Shown: positions 35,718 to 44,845 of the stretch, in pieces
Position numbering within the stretch: the stretch's first letter is position 1
How the letters are laid out: every line of letters begins with the position of its first letter
NCBI GenBank assembly: GCA_964536415.1
Contig: CAZHXN010000007.1
Location: 1-64,000, forward strand
From: Trichothermofontia sp964536415
GTDB taxonomy: Bacteria > Cyanobacteriota > Cyanobacteriia > B231
Direction: 5' to 3'
Length of the DNA: 64,000 nucleotides
Notes under the pieces: generated by a model
Told to the model about the DNA's origin: nothing
The model's input: the letters and a program-made list of their open reading frames with translations, nothing else
Database searches by the model: none
Program-made: the position numbers and the translations under genes

Positions 35718-35862
35718 GCAATATCTTTAGTCTCCTTTCGGACCGTATCAATCTCCGAATCTCCCTATCCATAACTGTCATCCCCAATGACCCTCCTCTT
35801 TTCTCTCTTCTCCTTTCTCCCTCCTCTCCCCCCTAACCGACTGACTTCCTTCTAGAAATCCA

Positions 35863-36843
35863 ATGGCTAGTCCTGAACGTAGACCCCTGCTCCTCGACTT
35901 TGAGAAACCCCTCGTTGAACTCGAAGCTCGGATTACCCAAATCCGCCAACTGGCGGAAGAGAATGATGTGGATGTTTCCGACCAGATCCAGCAGCTTGAA
36001 ACACGGGCGATGCAACTGCGATCGGAAATTTTCCAGAGTCTAACCCCCGCCCAACGCCTGCAAGTTGCTCGCCATCCCCGGCGACCCAGCACCCTCGATT
36101 ATATTCAGGCCATTACTGATGAATGGATTGAACTCCACGGCGATCGCGGCGGTAGTGACGATCGGGCGCTAGTGGGCGGTCTGGCCCGTCTCGAAGGCCG
36201 GCCTGTGGTTATGTTAGGTCACCAGAAGGGCCGCGACACCAAGGATAATATGCTGCGCAACTTCGGCATGGCATCCCCCGGTGGCTACCGCAAAGCCCTG
36301 CGCTTAATGCAACACGCCGATCGCTTCGGGATGCCAATCATTACCTTTATTGATACCCCCGGTGCCTATCCTGGCGTTGAAGCTGAGCGGCTGGGACAAG
36401 GGGAAGCCATCGCCCGGAACTTGCGCGAGATGTTCAGTTTAGGGGTGCCGATTCTCTGTACAGTCATTGGGGAAGGTGGGTCTGGCGGTGCCCTGGGGAT
36501 TGGCGTTGGCGATCGGCTGCTGATGTTTGAACACTCGGTTTACACCGTCGCCAGCCCGGAAGCCTGTGCCTCGATCCTATGGAAAGATGCCAGCAAAGCC
36601 CCCCAAGCGGCTGAGGCCCTCCGGATTACGGCCCTAGATCTGAAAAACCTGGGGATTCTCGATCGCCTCCTGTCAGAACCGATCGGAGGTGCCCATGCAG
36701 ACCCCCTCCGAGCTGCCATGACCCTGAAAACAGCCCTGATTAATGATCTCACCGACCTTGCCCAACTCACCCCCCAACAACTCCAGGAGCAGCGCTACCA
36801 AAAATTCCGCCAAATGGGTGTGTTTACCGAGTATGCTGCATAA
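35863..36843 (+). CDS. accA: Acetyl-CoA carboxylase carboxyltransferase, alpha subunit
   Basis: A 326-residue AccA. With AccD it transfers carboxyl from biotin to acetyl-CoA to make malonyl-CoA, the committed step of fatty acid synthesis. Motifs are LDFEKPLVELEARITQI at the N-terminus, ELHGDRGGSDDRALVGG, TFIDTPGAYPGVEAERLGQG and GEGGSGGALGIGVGDRLLM. Full length. The ATG at 35863 is the first in-frame codon before the conserved N-terminus. It shares strand and neighbourhood with aar, consuming and supplying fatty acid intermediates. Confidence 0.97.
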   Translation: MASPERRPLLLDFEKPLVELEARITQIRQLAEENDVDVSDQIQQLETRAMQLRSEIFQSLTPAQRLQVARHPRRPSTLDYIQAITDEWIELHGDRGGSDDRALVGGLARLEGRPVVMLGHQKGRDTKDNMLRNFGMASPGGYRKALRLMQHADRFGMPIITFIDTPGAYPGVEAERLGQGEAIARNLREMFSLGVPILCTVIGEGGSGGALGIGVGDRLLMFEHSVYTVASPEACASILWKDASKAPQAAEALRITALDLKNLGILDRLLSEPIGGAHADPLRAAMTLKTALINDLTDLAQLTPQQLQEQRYQKFRQMGVFTEYAA

Positions 36844-37617
36844 GGGTTGCGATGGATGCGTCCCAAAAGTGGGATAATCGATCAGAAGAGATTTAGATAA
36901 ATTCGGTGCTGAGGACGTTTCTACAGTTAATCCCTACCCCGATTGAAGCCGTCTTGAGTGGCCTTTAACATTTATTTACATTTTCTCATTTAGCGTTAGA
37001 ATGGTTTTGGGCAGGGATCATTTGGGCGTCATTAACGCAGGGTAGTCATCAGCCTTAATGTCTACAGAACGCTGGCTATCAGTTCGTCTAGACGGTTTCA
37101 GGTTGATATCCCTTGTCTTTAATAACCCCCTTCGTCTTTTGGGAAAAGGCCAGGGTGATGCTCCCAGCATCTGCCTTGAGCTTGAGAAAAAGTTCAGACG
37201 CAGCCCACATCCCACTATTTAGCAATCTCTATCAATCAGATTCAAAGAATGCTTTCAACTCAATGGTCAATGCAACTAGGACTCGCGATCGTGAGCTACT
37301 GTCCCTTAATCGATCCCTCTAATCGAGAAAGCATTGTGTAGTTTTTGAGTTGCAAAGCATTCGCCCACATGATGCTTAGACAAGTTTCCTCTCCATCAAT
37401 AGCAAGGTTGCAGGGAACCTTTCCCGATCGCCCACCTGCTCCTGAGCCGCAAGCTAGCCCCCACCAGTTATCAGTAGCGTATTCCCCGATCCCCCCTCCC
37501 GACTAACAGGTGTGAGGGGTGGCTACTCTGGAGGCGTAGCAACTAATGGTGGCAACTAATGGTGGCAACTAACTGTTTTGTTTCTTCTACGGTGATAACC
37601 GAAGGATACCAACGACC
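36844..37617. other. 774-base gap between accA and folE
   Basis: No gene is supported. Small open frames on both strands at 37.0-37.3 kb have no recognisable motif. A 13-bp unit (GCAACTAATGGTG) is repeated in tandem at 37539-37551 and 37552-37564, with a third partial copy to 37572. A purine-rich site GAAGGA precedes the folE start. The rest has no visible structure. Confidence 0.5.
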
Positions 37618-38373
37618 ATGACAACTTCCAATGGCATGATTGCGAATGGCACAACCCCCAATGGCACGCCTACGAATGGCGGCCCTGCAAATGGGATGGC
37701 CGGTGCGACCCTCAATCGACCCCTTCGCTCGCTGTCTGACTCCCTGAGTGAGGTGTCAAGCAACGGGAATGGCTCAGTTCAGGTGGATGTCACCGACACC
37801 CAGCCGGATGATGCCCAGATGCGTGAAGCCGTCCGCACGATCCTGCTTGGGGTAGGCGAAGATCCCGAACGGGAAGGATTACTCAAAACGCCCAAGCGGG
37901 TTGTGGATGCTATGCGGTTTTTGACAGCGGGCTATCAGCAGTCGCTGGCTGAATTGGTGAACGGAGCCATCTTTGATGAGGGACACAATGAACTAGTCCT
38001 AGTGCGTGATATTGGCTTTTTCAGCCTGTGTGAGCATCACATGTTGCCATTCATGGGCAGAGCGCACGTGGGCTATATTCCCAACCAAAAAGTCGTGGGT
38101 CTGAGTAAATTAGCTCGGATTGTGGAAATGTATGCCCGCCGCCTTCAGGTTCAGGAGCGCCTAACCCGTCAGATTGCGGAAGCGATCCAGGAGATCTTAG
38201 AGCCGCGTGGGGTCGCTGTGGTGATGGAAGCAACCCACATGTGCATGGTCATGCGCGGGGTCCAGAAACCTGGTTCCTGGACCGTGACCAGTGCAATGGT
38301 AGGCGCCTTTGAAGAGCAGACCACGCGGGAAGAGTTCTTTAACCTCATTCGCCATCAACCGGCATTTTTCTAA
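37618..38373 (+). CDS. folE: GTP cyclohydrolase I
   Basis: A 251-residue enzyme that converts GTP to 7,8-dihydroneopterin triphosphate, the first step of tetrahydrofolate and pterin synthesis. The core begins near residue 65. Motifs are GLLKTPKRVVDAMRFLTAGY, DIGFFSLCEHHMLPFMGRAH with the zinc-binding Cys and His, and GYIPNQKVVGLSKLARIVEM; the second zinc Cys is in EATHMCMVMRGVQKPGS. The first 65 residues are an unusual low-complexity tail, rich in Asn-Gly (GMIANGTTPNGTPTNGGPAN). The tail is not part of the catalytic domain. The ATG at 37618 has GAAGGA about 13 bases upstream. Confidence 0.95.
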   Translation: MTTSNGMIANGTTPNGTPTNGGPANGMAGATLNRPLRSLSDSLSEVSSNGNGSVQVDVTDTQPDDAQMREAVRTILLGVGEDPEREGLLKTPKRVVDAMRFLTAGYQQSLAELVNGAIFDEGHNELVLVRDIGFFSLCEHHMLPFMGRAHVGYIPNQKVVGLSKLARIVEMYARRLQVQERLTRQIAEAIQEILEPRGVAVVMEATHMCMVMRGVQKPGSWTVTSAMVGAFEEQTTREEFFNLIRHQPAFF

Positions 38374-38484
38374 GCCTAAGGTTCTATCCAACTCAAATAG
38401 GCACAAACGAGAAACAGCGGCCCTGGGACAGTCTTAGACTCCGCCGGGTCGCTGCCTGGTTTGGGGCATTGGGGCAGAGCGCCG

Positions 38485-39888
38485 TTAAGCGGGGACAGAG
38501 GGGAGCGGGGCTGGCTCTGCGATCGCCACCGTGGGGTCGGCTGGAATCGTGGTCCGTTGGATGCGGGCACCTAGATTTTGCAGTTTTTGATCCAGATGGG
38601 CATAGCCGCGATCGAGGTGATAAACACCTCGGATCGTTGTCACGCCTTCGGCAGCCAATCCAGCCAGAACCAAGGCCGCTGACGCCCGTAAATCGGTAGC
38701 CAGAACCGGTGCCCCTGACAGGAACGGCACCCCCCGCACGATCGCATGGTTACCCTTCGCCCGAATATCGGCTCCAAGGCGATTGAGTTCGGCCACATGG
38801 CGCATACGGTTTTCAAACACGGTCTCGGTGATGACGCTATCCCCCTTCGCGAGGGTGAGCAGGGCCATCATGGGCGCTTGCATATCGGTGGGGAAGCCTG
38901 GATAGGGCAGCGTCTCCACATCGGTCGCTCGCAAGTCATAGCCAGGGGCTACCCGCAGGCCACGATCACCCTCTGGCATTACCTGAACACCCATTTCTCG
39001 CAACTTTGCGATCACTGCCGTTAAATGCTCCGGAATCACGGGGGAAACCAGGATGTCCGATCGGGTAATGGCACCCGCAATCAGCAACGTGCCAGCTTCC
39101 ACGCGATCGGGGATAATCGCATATTCGGTGCTATGGAGTTGGGGAACCCCAACGATCGTGATTGTATTGGTCCCCGCCCCGTAGATGCGGGCACCCATTG
39201 AGCGGCAGAAGTTAGCCAGATCGACCACTTCGGGTTCCTGAGCCGCATTGCCGATCGTCGTTTCCCCGTCAGCCAGGGTTGCAGCCATTAACAAGGTCTC
39301 TGTCGCCCCGACGCTGGGATAATCCAGGTAAATATTGGCCCCCTTAAGCCGACGATTACGACCCCGGACCTGGGCGTGGACAATGCCATGATCAATGTGA
39401 ACCTCGGCCCCCATCTTTTGCAAGCCACGCACATGGAGATCCACCGGGCGAGCACCGATCGCGCAGCCCCCAGGGAGGGGCACCCGTGCCGTGCCTAACC
39501 GGGCGAGGATTGGCCCAATCACAAAAAAACTGGCCCGCAGTTGGCTAACCAGTTCGTAAGGCGCATGGGATTCATTCAAGTCACGGGCGTTAACCGTCAC
39601 AGAGTGGGGGCCACGTTTGACCTGCACGCCCAGAGCCGCCAGGACCTCACCCATCCGCCTGACATCCACGAGCGATGGGACATTGTGGAGTAAGCATTCC
39701 CCCGAACAGAGCAACGCGCCTGCCAAAATGGGTAGTGCGGCATTTTTTGCCCCATTGACACTGACATGTCCGCTCAGCGATTGCTGACCCCAAATTTTCA
39801 AAACTGATTCTTGGGCTTCTGGTGAAGCCAGAGGGGTTGAGAGATCAGGTGTTGGGTTGATGGTCCTGTCCTCCGTTTTTAACACCAT
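38485..39888 (-). CDS. murA: UDP-N-acetylglucosamine 1-carboxyvinyltransferase
   Basis: A 467-residue MurA, which starts peptidoglycan synthesis by moving enolpyruvate from PEP to UDP-GlcNAc. Key motifs are VNGAKNAALPILAGALLCSG, with the catalytic Lys-Asn pair, and LPGGCAIGARPVDLH, with the Cys that fosfomycin attacks. YPGFPTDMQAPMMALLTLAK is the C-terminal active-site segment. The N-terminal 35 residues and C-terminal 30 are extra to the usual core. Convergent with folE, 110 bases away. Confidence 0.96.
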   Translation of the reverse strand: MVLKTEDRTINPTPDLSTPLASPEAQESVLKIWGQQSLSGHVSVNGAKNAALPILAGALLCSGECLLHNVPSLVDVRRMGEVLAALGVQVKRGPHSVTVNARDLNESHAPYELVSQLRASFFVIGPILARLGTARVPLPGGCAIGARPVDLHVRGLQKMGAEVHIDHGIVHAQVRGRNRRLKGANIYLDYPSVGATETLLMAATLADGETTIGNAAQEPEVVDLANFCRSMGARIYGAGTNTITIVGVPQLHSTEYAIIPDRVEAGTLLIAGAITRSDILVSPVIPEHLTAVIAKLREMGVQVMPEGDRGLRVAPGYDLRATDVETLPYPGFPTDMQAPMMALLTLAKGDSVITETVFENRMRHVAELNRLGADIRAKGNHAIVRGVPFLSGAPVLATDLRASAALVLAGLAAEGVTTIRGVYHLDRGYAHLDQKLQNLGARIQRTTIPADPTVAIAEPAPLPSVPA

Positions 39889-40233
39889 ATAGTGGCAAAA
39901 TCGCGTTTCTGCGACGAATTTCGTCTAGATTACACCTCACAATGGCCCAAATTGTCAAGAACAAGGCTGCTACTGTGTCAAGATGGTGCAACCAAACTTT
40001 ATCTAGCGGCTTAATCTGGCCGCTGGATTCTGACACAGACTGACAGGCCGGACCATTCATGCCGGTAACCTGATCGACCGCCAGCCAACCCCCTCTAAGG
40101 GGACAGCGTTAATAAGCCTGAAGGGTTAATGAGCCTGAAGGACTGCCGTTTGCCCTGCCTCTTGGCTGGCCCCCTTCTCCCAGCTTAGGAGAAAGGGTGA
40201 GGGGATGAGGGTCTTCGGTTGAATTCCCCGTGC
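39889..40233. other. Repeat-containing gap between murA and the coiled-coil gene
   Basis: A 17-bp direct repeat (GTTAATAAGCCTGAAGG and a copy with one mismatch) lies at 40108-40124 and 40125-40141. A hairpin CCCTTCTCC/GGAGAAAGGG lies at 40172-40197, downstream of the coiled-coil gene on the minus strand. It may slow or end transcription, but has no T-tract. No gene is seen. Confidence 0.55.
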
Positions 40234-40548
40234 TTAATACTCCAGCAACAGCGTATTGTAGGTTTCGCTGATATCAGCATCGATTTTTTGAATAGGCCGA
40301 GACACCGTTGGGGGCGGTTCACGCAACTGCTGCACTTGTTCCTCAGTGCTGGCAATTTGTTTTTCTAAGAGCGATAACCGCTGCTGAATCTGGTGGCGAC
40401 GTTGTTCGATCTTTTTTAGCTCCTGTTCCAGTCGCTTCTTCTCCACGGCCAGCTTATACAGATCCAATTGGAACGATGCTTCCGACGGCTGCCGGGGCAT
40501 CGTGCTAATGCGCGGACGAATTCGGCCTTGGGGCGGCATGGGACGCAT
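40234..40548 (-). CDS. Small coiled-coil protein (GvpV-like pattern)
   Basis: A 104-residue protein dominated by a heptad-patterned coiled coil from about residue 28 to 75 (LDLYKLAVEKKRLEQELKKI). It is preceded by a basic, proline-rich N-terminus and ends in TYNTLLLEY. The ATG at 40548 is supported by AGGAG 8 bases upstream; the longer frame would start with GTG. The SEAxxxLDLYxLAVEKxRL pattern and the terminal LxLEY resemble, from memory, the gas vesicle protein GvpV of filamentous cyanobacteria. No gas vesicle gene is in the window, so this is weak. Role unknown. Confidence 0.65.
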   Translation of the reverse strand: MRPMPPQGRIRPRISTMPRQPSEASFQLDLYKLAVEKKRLEQELKKIEQRRHQIQQRLSLLEKQIASTEEQVQQLREPPPTVSRPIQKIDADISETYNTLLLEY

Positions 40549-40706
40549 CGGCAACACTCCTGTGCGATCGGGGTCGCAATCTCGGTTAGCTACTAGTCTA
40601 CTCACCCAATCCGCCTCGTCACTGCTCCGGATCAGTGGAAAAATTGTTAAGCTATGTAAAGCAATTCCCTGTAAAGCAAGTTTTCAGCTATTTCTACCAA
40701 GACCCA

Positions 40707-42119
40707 ATGCTGACGGAAGTTCCCCCCGCAACACCCCAACTTCGACCCACGCCCACGCTCCCGGCAGGGGGCAGTGATCCGCACCGCTTTGACTGGCAAG
40801 AAGCCTGGTATCCGATTTTTTATGTAGATGATCTGGACCCAACCCAACTGCACAAATTCACCTTGCTGGGGCAGGATCTAGTGATCTGGTGGGATCGGCA
40901 GGCGGCCTGCTGGCGCGTATTTGCGGATCAGTGTCCCCATCGCTTGGTACCGCTGTCGGAAGGGCGGATCGCTGAAGATGGGCTGCTGGAGTGTCCCTAT
41001 CATGGGTGGGCCTTTCGCGGTGATGGCCAGTGCGATCGCATCCCCCAACAACCCGCCACTGGCAGTGCCCAGACGGCCAAACGGGCTTGTGTTAAGGCTT
41101 TGCCGGCGATCGTGCGTCAGGGTCTCCTGTTTGTCTATCCGGGACAACCGCAGAATGCGCCCCAGGTGGCCGTTCCCTTGATTGAACCCATGCTAGATGG
41201 CTCCGAGGATTGGGTTTGCCTGAATACTTTTCGGGATTTGCCCTACGATGCGCTGACGCTGCTGGAAAACGTTCTGGATGCCAGCCATATTCCCTTTACC
41301 CACCATGCCACCGTCGGGAATCGGGCGAATGCGGCTCCCGTGGCCGCAATGGAGGTGAAGAGGGCGGACAAGCAAGGGTTTGAAGGGGTATGGCCAGAGG
41401 GACCCCGGCGCGGCACCCTGGGGTCACAGACGACCCATTTTATTGCCCCGGCCCTCATGTGGCATGACCTGACCTCGAAGCAGTTTGGTCGCACGCTGAC
41501 GGTGGTCTACGCGACGCCGATACGGAAGGGGGAATGTCGGGTGTTCGCGCGGTTTCCCTTCAAGTTCGCTAGCAAGCTACCGCGTTTCTTCCTGAAGCTT
41601 GCCCCCACCTGGTACTCCCACATCGGTCAAAATGGGGTTCTGGAAGATGATCAAATCTTTTTGCACTTCCAGGAACGTTATCTGGAACAACGAGGGAGCA
41701 GTGCTAACTTTAGCAAAGCCTTTTATTTGCCGACGGCGGCGGATCGCTTTGTGGCCGCTCTGCGAACCTGGGTGAATACCTACGAGGCGGACCCTTTCCC
41801 TGGGCAACCGCTCCCGCCCGCCCAACCGATCGCCGCCCTGCTCGATCGCTACCATTCCCATACTCAGCATTGTGCCAGTTGCCGATCGGCTCTTAAAACC
41901 ATTCAACGCCTGCGGTTGGGATTAGCCATTGGGGGAGCGATTGCCTGGGCGATCGCGACAGGTGTGGGTCTACTAGGAGGACCTGCGTTTGCCTGGGGTG
42001 GGGCGATCGGGGTGATCTTGACTCTACTTGCAGGGGCAGCTTGGCTAGGGCTAGGTCAGCTAGAACGACAATTTTTTGAGGGGCGGCGGGTGCCTCCCCG
42101 GAATCGTCCTACCCGTTAA
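40707..42119 (+). CDS. Rieske 2Fe-2S oxygenase of the pheophorbide a oxygenase (PaO/Tic55) family
   Basis: A 470-residue membrane-bound oxygenase. The Rieske centre uses CPHRLVPLSEG and CPYHGWAF (C-x-H and C-x2-H) at about residues 72-110. The mononuclear iron site is seen in NVLDASHIPFTHHATVG. A conserved CxxC (CASCRS) precedes two C-terminal membrane helices, as in plant PaO, PTC52 and Tic55, where it may be thioredoxin-controlled. Cyanobacterial relatives act on chlorophyll derivatives or have unknown substrates. The ATG at 40707 is preferred; a GTG at 40635 would add 24 residues. It diverges from the coiled-coil gene at 40548. Confidence 0.88.
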   Translation: MLTEVPPATPQLRPTPTLPAGGSDPHRFDWQEAWYPIFYVDDLDPTQLHKFTLLGQDLVIWWDRQAACWRVFADQCPHRLVPLSEGRIAEDGLLECPYHGWAFRGDGQCDRIPQQPATGSAQTAKRACVKALPAIVRQGLLFVYPGQPQNAPQVAVPLIEPMLDGSEDWVCLNTFRDLPYDALTLLENVLDASHIPFTHHATVGNRANAAPVAAMEVKRADKQGFEGVWPEGPRRGTLGSQTTHFIAPALMWHDLTSKQFGRTLTVVYATPIRKGECRVFARFPFKFASKLPRFFLKLAPTWYSHIGQNGVLEDDQIFLHFQERYLEQRGSSANFSKAFYLPTAADRFVAALRTWVNTYEADPFPGQPLPPAQPIAALLDRYHSHTQHCASCRSALKTIQRLRLGLAIGGAIAWAIATGVGLLGGPAFAWGGAIGVILTLLAGAAWLGLGQLERQFFEGRRVPPRNRPTR

Positions 42120-42523
42120 TTCGAGGGGCAAGAACCAAACCTGCAACCCAGCGACACCTCCCCTTGCCGTACTAAGCCAAAGGGGTGAAGAACTAACCTG
42201 ATTAGCAACCGTAGTGCCAATAATCTGCCAGAGTGAGTGCATCGACTTGTGACTTCGGCGCATGGCGAATAAATGCAGCACGATCACCCTACGCATTTTT
42301 GCCCCCACGGCTCTTCTGAGTGGGGCGCGTAGCGCCCCCACCATCAACTCAACCTTTAAGATCGTTTATTTGTATTTGCTTATACTGTTTGCACCCCAAT
42401 CCCAGAAGAGCCGTCTCCACGAGGGGATGGCACAATCAAGGTTGTGTCTCCGCCGAGATTACGAAACGTCACAATCCCATGATTGCTGTCAACTGATGCT
42501 GTCAACTGATTTCAAGACTTCCC
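42120..42523. other. Intergenic gap with cyanobacterial repeat fragments
   Basis: No gene is supported. A hairpin similar to that at 18357-18397, in opposite orientation, lies at 42320-42341. The flanking CAGAAGAGCCG segment occurs again at 42412-42422. Further on, GTCTCCGCCGA at about 42446 matches the repeat near 18134. The gap thus shares several pieces with the 18.1-18.4 kb gap. Confidence 0.65.
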
Positions 42524-42859
42524 CTACCAGGGTTCGTCTTGGGGTTCGGGGGACGCGAGGGAGGAAGGGGGGCGTTCGTCGCTCCAGGCCCACCAGACAC
42601 AGCCACACTCGCACTGGTAAAATTCCTGCCACTTGCGGCGGTAGTCTTCCATAAAGACGGGCGATCGCCGATTAATCCAGGCACGCTGGGCTGCCATCGG
42701 GCTAGACCGACAGGTGGGGCAACAAAAGCCGTGGGCATGGAGCGCGGTTTCCGTCCAGGCAGGGGCGATGGGGTCAAAGGCATCCATGCTGTTGATCAAC
42801 GCAAGAAAGGGAGCAGACGACTCGGTGCAGCTTTGACGACAAGAGCTTTCACAACTCAT
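42524..42859 (-). CDS. Small zinc-ribbon protein, conserved hypothetical
   Basis: A 111-residue protein. It has an N-terminal cysteine cluster (MSCESSCRQSC), a CCPTC pair in the middle and a C-terminal CECGCVWWAWSDERPP. The CPTC and CxCGC pairs likely bind a zinc ion. The sequence between them (INRRSPVFMEDYRRKWQEFY) is rich in basic and aromatic residues, as in phage-type or transcription-related zinc ribbons. I believe close relatives exist in other cyanobacteria, but no function is known. The plus-strand frame over the same region lacks any recognisable motif. Confidence 0.7.
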   Translation of the reverse strand: MSCESSCRQSCTESSAPFLALINSMDAFDPIAPAWTETALHAHGFCCPTCRSSPMAAQRAWINRRSPVFMEDYRRKWQEFYQCECGCVWWAWSDERPPSSLASPEPQDEPW

Positions 42860-43032
42860 AGTTAACTCAGGCTGATTTTACGATAGGGGTTGTCACCCGG
42901 TAAACCGTTATCAGCGGACTTGCCTCCCGCTTCGGTCAGGAGACCAGTGCCCCACTTGCCGGTGAAGCCGCACGAGAGTAACGCTAAAATGGAACCCAGC
43001 TTGCTGTTTGCACCTATCCTACGGTTGACCCT

Positions 43033-44523
43033 ATGACCTCTGTCGCGCCTGCCAAATCTCAGTACGAAGCCGTGATCGGCTTGGAAACCCACTGTCAACT
43101 GAGTACCGGCACCAAGATTTTCTCTCCCAGTTCCACAGAGTTTGGGGCACCGCCGAATACCCACATTGACCCGGTGTGTATGGGGTTGCCGGGGACGTTG
43201 CCAGTGTTGAACCAGAAGGTGCTGGAGTATGCGGTGAAGGCGGGGTTGGCGCTAAATTGCCAGATCGCGCCCTACAGTAAGTTCGATCGCAAACAGTATT
43301 TCTATCCCGACCTGCCCAAGAATTATCAGATTTCCCAGTACGATCTGCCGATCGCAGAACACGGCTGGCTGGAGATTGAATTGCCCGATGCATCGGGGGC
43401 ACCGGTGCGGAAACGGATTGGGATTCATCGCCTGCACATGGAGGAGGATGCGGGGAAGTTGGTCCATGCGGGCAGCGATCGTCTAGCCGGATCGGCCTAT
43501 TCGCTAGTGGACTTTAACCGGGCGGGGATTCCATTGGTGGAGATTGTCTCGGAAGCAGATTTGCGATCGGGCCAGGAGGCGGCCGAGTATGCCCAAGAGT
43601 TACGGCGGATTGTGCGCTATTTGGGAATTAGCGATGGCAATATGCAGGAGGGGTCCCTGCGCTGTGATGTCAATATCTCTGTACGGCCAGTGGGGCAGGC
43701 GGAGTTTGGCACGAAGGTAGAGATCAAAAATATGAATTCCTTCAGCGCCATCCAGCGGGCGATCGAGTATGAGATTGAGCGCCAGATTGCGGCTTTGGAA
43801 AACGGGGAGACGATCGTCCAAGAAACCCGCCTGTGGGAGGAGAATACCCAGCGGACGATTAGTATGCGCAGTAAGGAGGGGTCGAGCGATTATCGCTATT
43901 TCCCAGAACCCGACCTGATGCCGATCGTGGTATCGGCGGAGCAGCAGGCGATCTGGCGATCGGAATTGCCGGAGTTGCCCGCCCAGAAGCGCCATCGCTA
44001 TGAAGAAGAACTGGGGCTGTCGGCCTACGATGCGCGGGTGCTGACGGACGATCGGGCCATTGCGGAGTATTTTGAGGCAACGATCGCGGCTGGTGCGGAG
44101 GCCAAGCAGGCAGCGAACTGGATCATGGGCGATATTTCGGCTTATCTGAATAAAGCGAACCAGAAGATCACTGAGATTGCCCTGACGCCGACGGTGTTGG
44201 CGGAGTTGATTACGCTGATTGAGAAGGGCACGATTAGTGGCAAGATTGCCAAAGACATTCTGCCGGAGTTGCTAGAGTCAGGCGGTTCGGTGCAAGCGTT
44301 GGTGGAAGCGAAGGGGTTAACCCAGATTTCGGATGCGGGGGCGATCGCGGCGGCGATCGATGCCGTGCTGGCGGCGAATCCGAAGGAGTTGGAGCAGTAC
44401 CGAAACGGCAAGACGAAGCTCCAGGGCTTTTTTGTCGGGCAGGTGATGAAGCAAACCGGGGGACGGGCCGACCCGAAGCTGACGAATCAACTGCTCATGC
44501 AAAAGCTTAAGGGTGAGGCGTAG
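43033..44523 (+). CDS. gatB: Aspartyl/glutamyl-tRNA amidotransferase subunit B
   Basis: A 496-residue GatB of the GatCAB complex, which converts Glu-tRNA(Gln) and Asp-tRNA(Asn) into Gln- and Asn-tRNA. Motifs are YEAVIGLETHCQLSTGTKIF, FDRKQYFYPDLPKNYQISQY, IHRLHMEEDAGKLVH and CDVNISVRPVGQAEFGTKVE. The C-terminal YqeY-like domain ends in GQVMKQTGGRADPKLTNQLL. Full length; the ATG at 43033 is directly before the conserved core. gatA and gatC are elsewhere, as usual in cyanobacteria. Confidence 0.97.
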   Translation: MTSVAPAKSQYEAVIGLETHCQLSTGTKIFSPSSTEFGAPPNTHIDPVCMGLPGTLPVLNQKVLEYAVKAGLALNCQIAPYSKFDRKQYFYPDLPKNYQISQYDLPIAEHGWLEIELPDASGAPVRKRIGIHRLHMEEDAGKLVHAGSDRLAGSAYSLVDFNRAGIPLVEIVSEADLRSGQEAAEYAQELRRIVRYLGISDGNMQEGSLRCDVNISVRPVGQAEFGTKVEIKNMNSFSAIQRAIEYEIERQIAALENGETIVQETRLWEENTQRTISMRSKEGSSDYRYFPEPDLMPIVVSAEQQAIWRSELPELPAQKRHRYEEELGLSAYDARVLTDDRAIAEYFEATIAAGAEAKQAANWIMGDISAYLNKANQKITEIALTPTVLAELITLIEKGTISGKIAKDILPELLESGGSVQALVEAKGLTQISDAGAIAAAIDAVLAANPKELEQYRNGKTKLQGFFVGQVMKQTGGRADPKLTNQLLMQKLKGEA

Positions 44524-44845
44524 GCCAAGGAGAGGGCTGAGGTAAAACCGTACCACCATCTCCAGCCCAGCTAGGCTAATGCTGATCGTGATCGGCTGGC
44601 ACTGGGCTAGGAGAACTCAGTGAGACCCTGCATTGGGTACACTGCGAAGGGTGATCGGGACCCCTATCGGCGGTACTCACCCAGTGCTAACTAGGCGAGA
44701 AGCGGGATTGGACCGACTGCCAGCCGTCCTCCCGACGATCGCGCCCGTTAGGATAGCAGGTTCATCGAGATTATCGTTGGGCTGCACAAATCCTGGTATA
44801 ACCTACCCCTACGTCTCGATACGCCTGGATGGGACACTTGTGCCC
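44524..44845. other. Gap between gatB and psbN
   Basis: About 320 bases. No gene, repeat or hairpin of note was recognised. It separates the convergent 3' ends of gatB and psbN. Confidence 0.5.

Noticed and set aside
37018..37322. Small open frames on both strands in the accA-folE gap
   Set aside because: No motif, no clear ribosome-binding site and no reason from context.
42262..42654. 130-codon open frame on the plus strand
   Set aside because: It runs through repeat fragments and overlaps the zinc-ribbon gene on the other strand, which has clear CxxC motifs.
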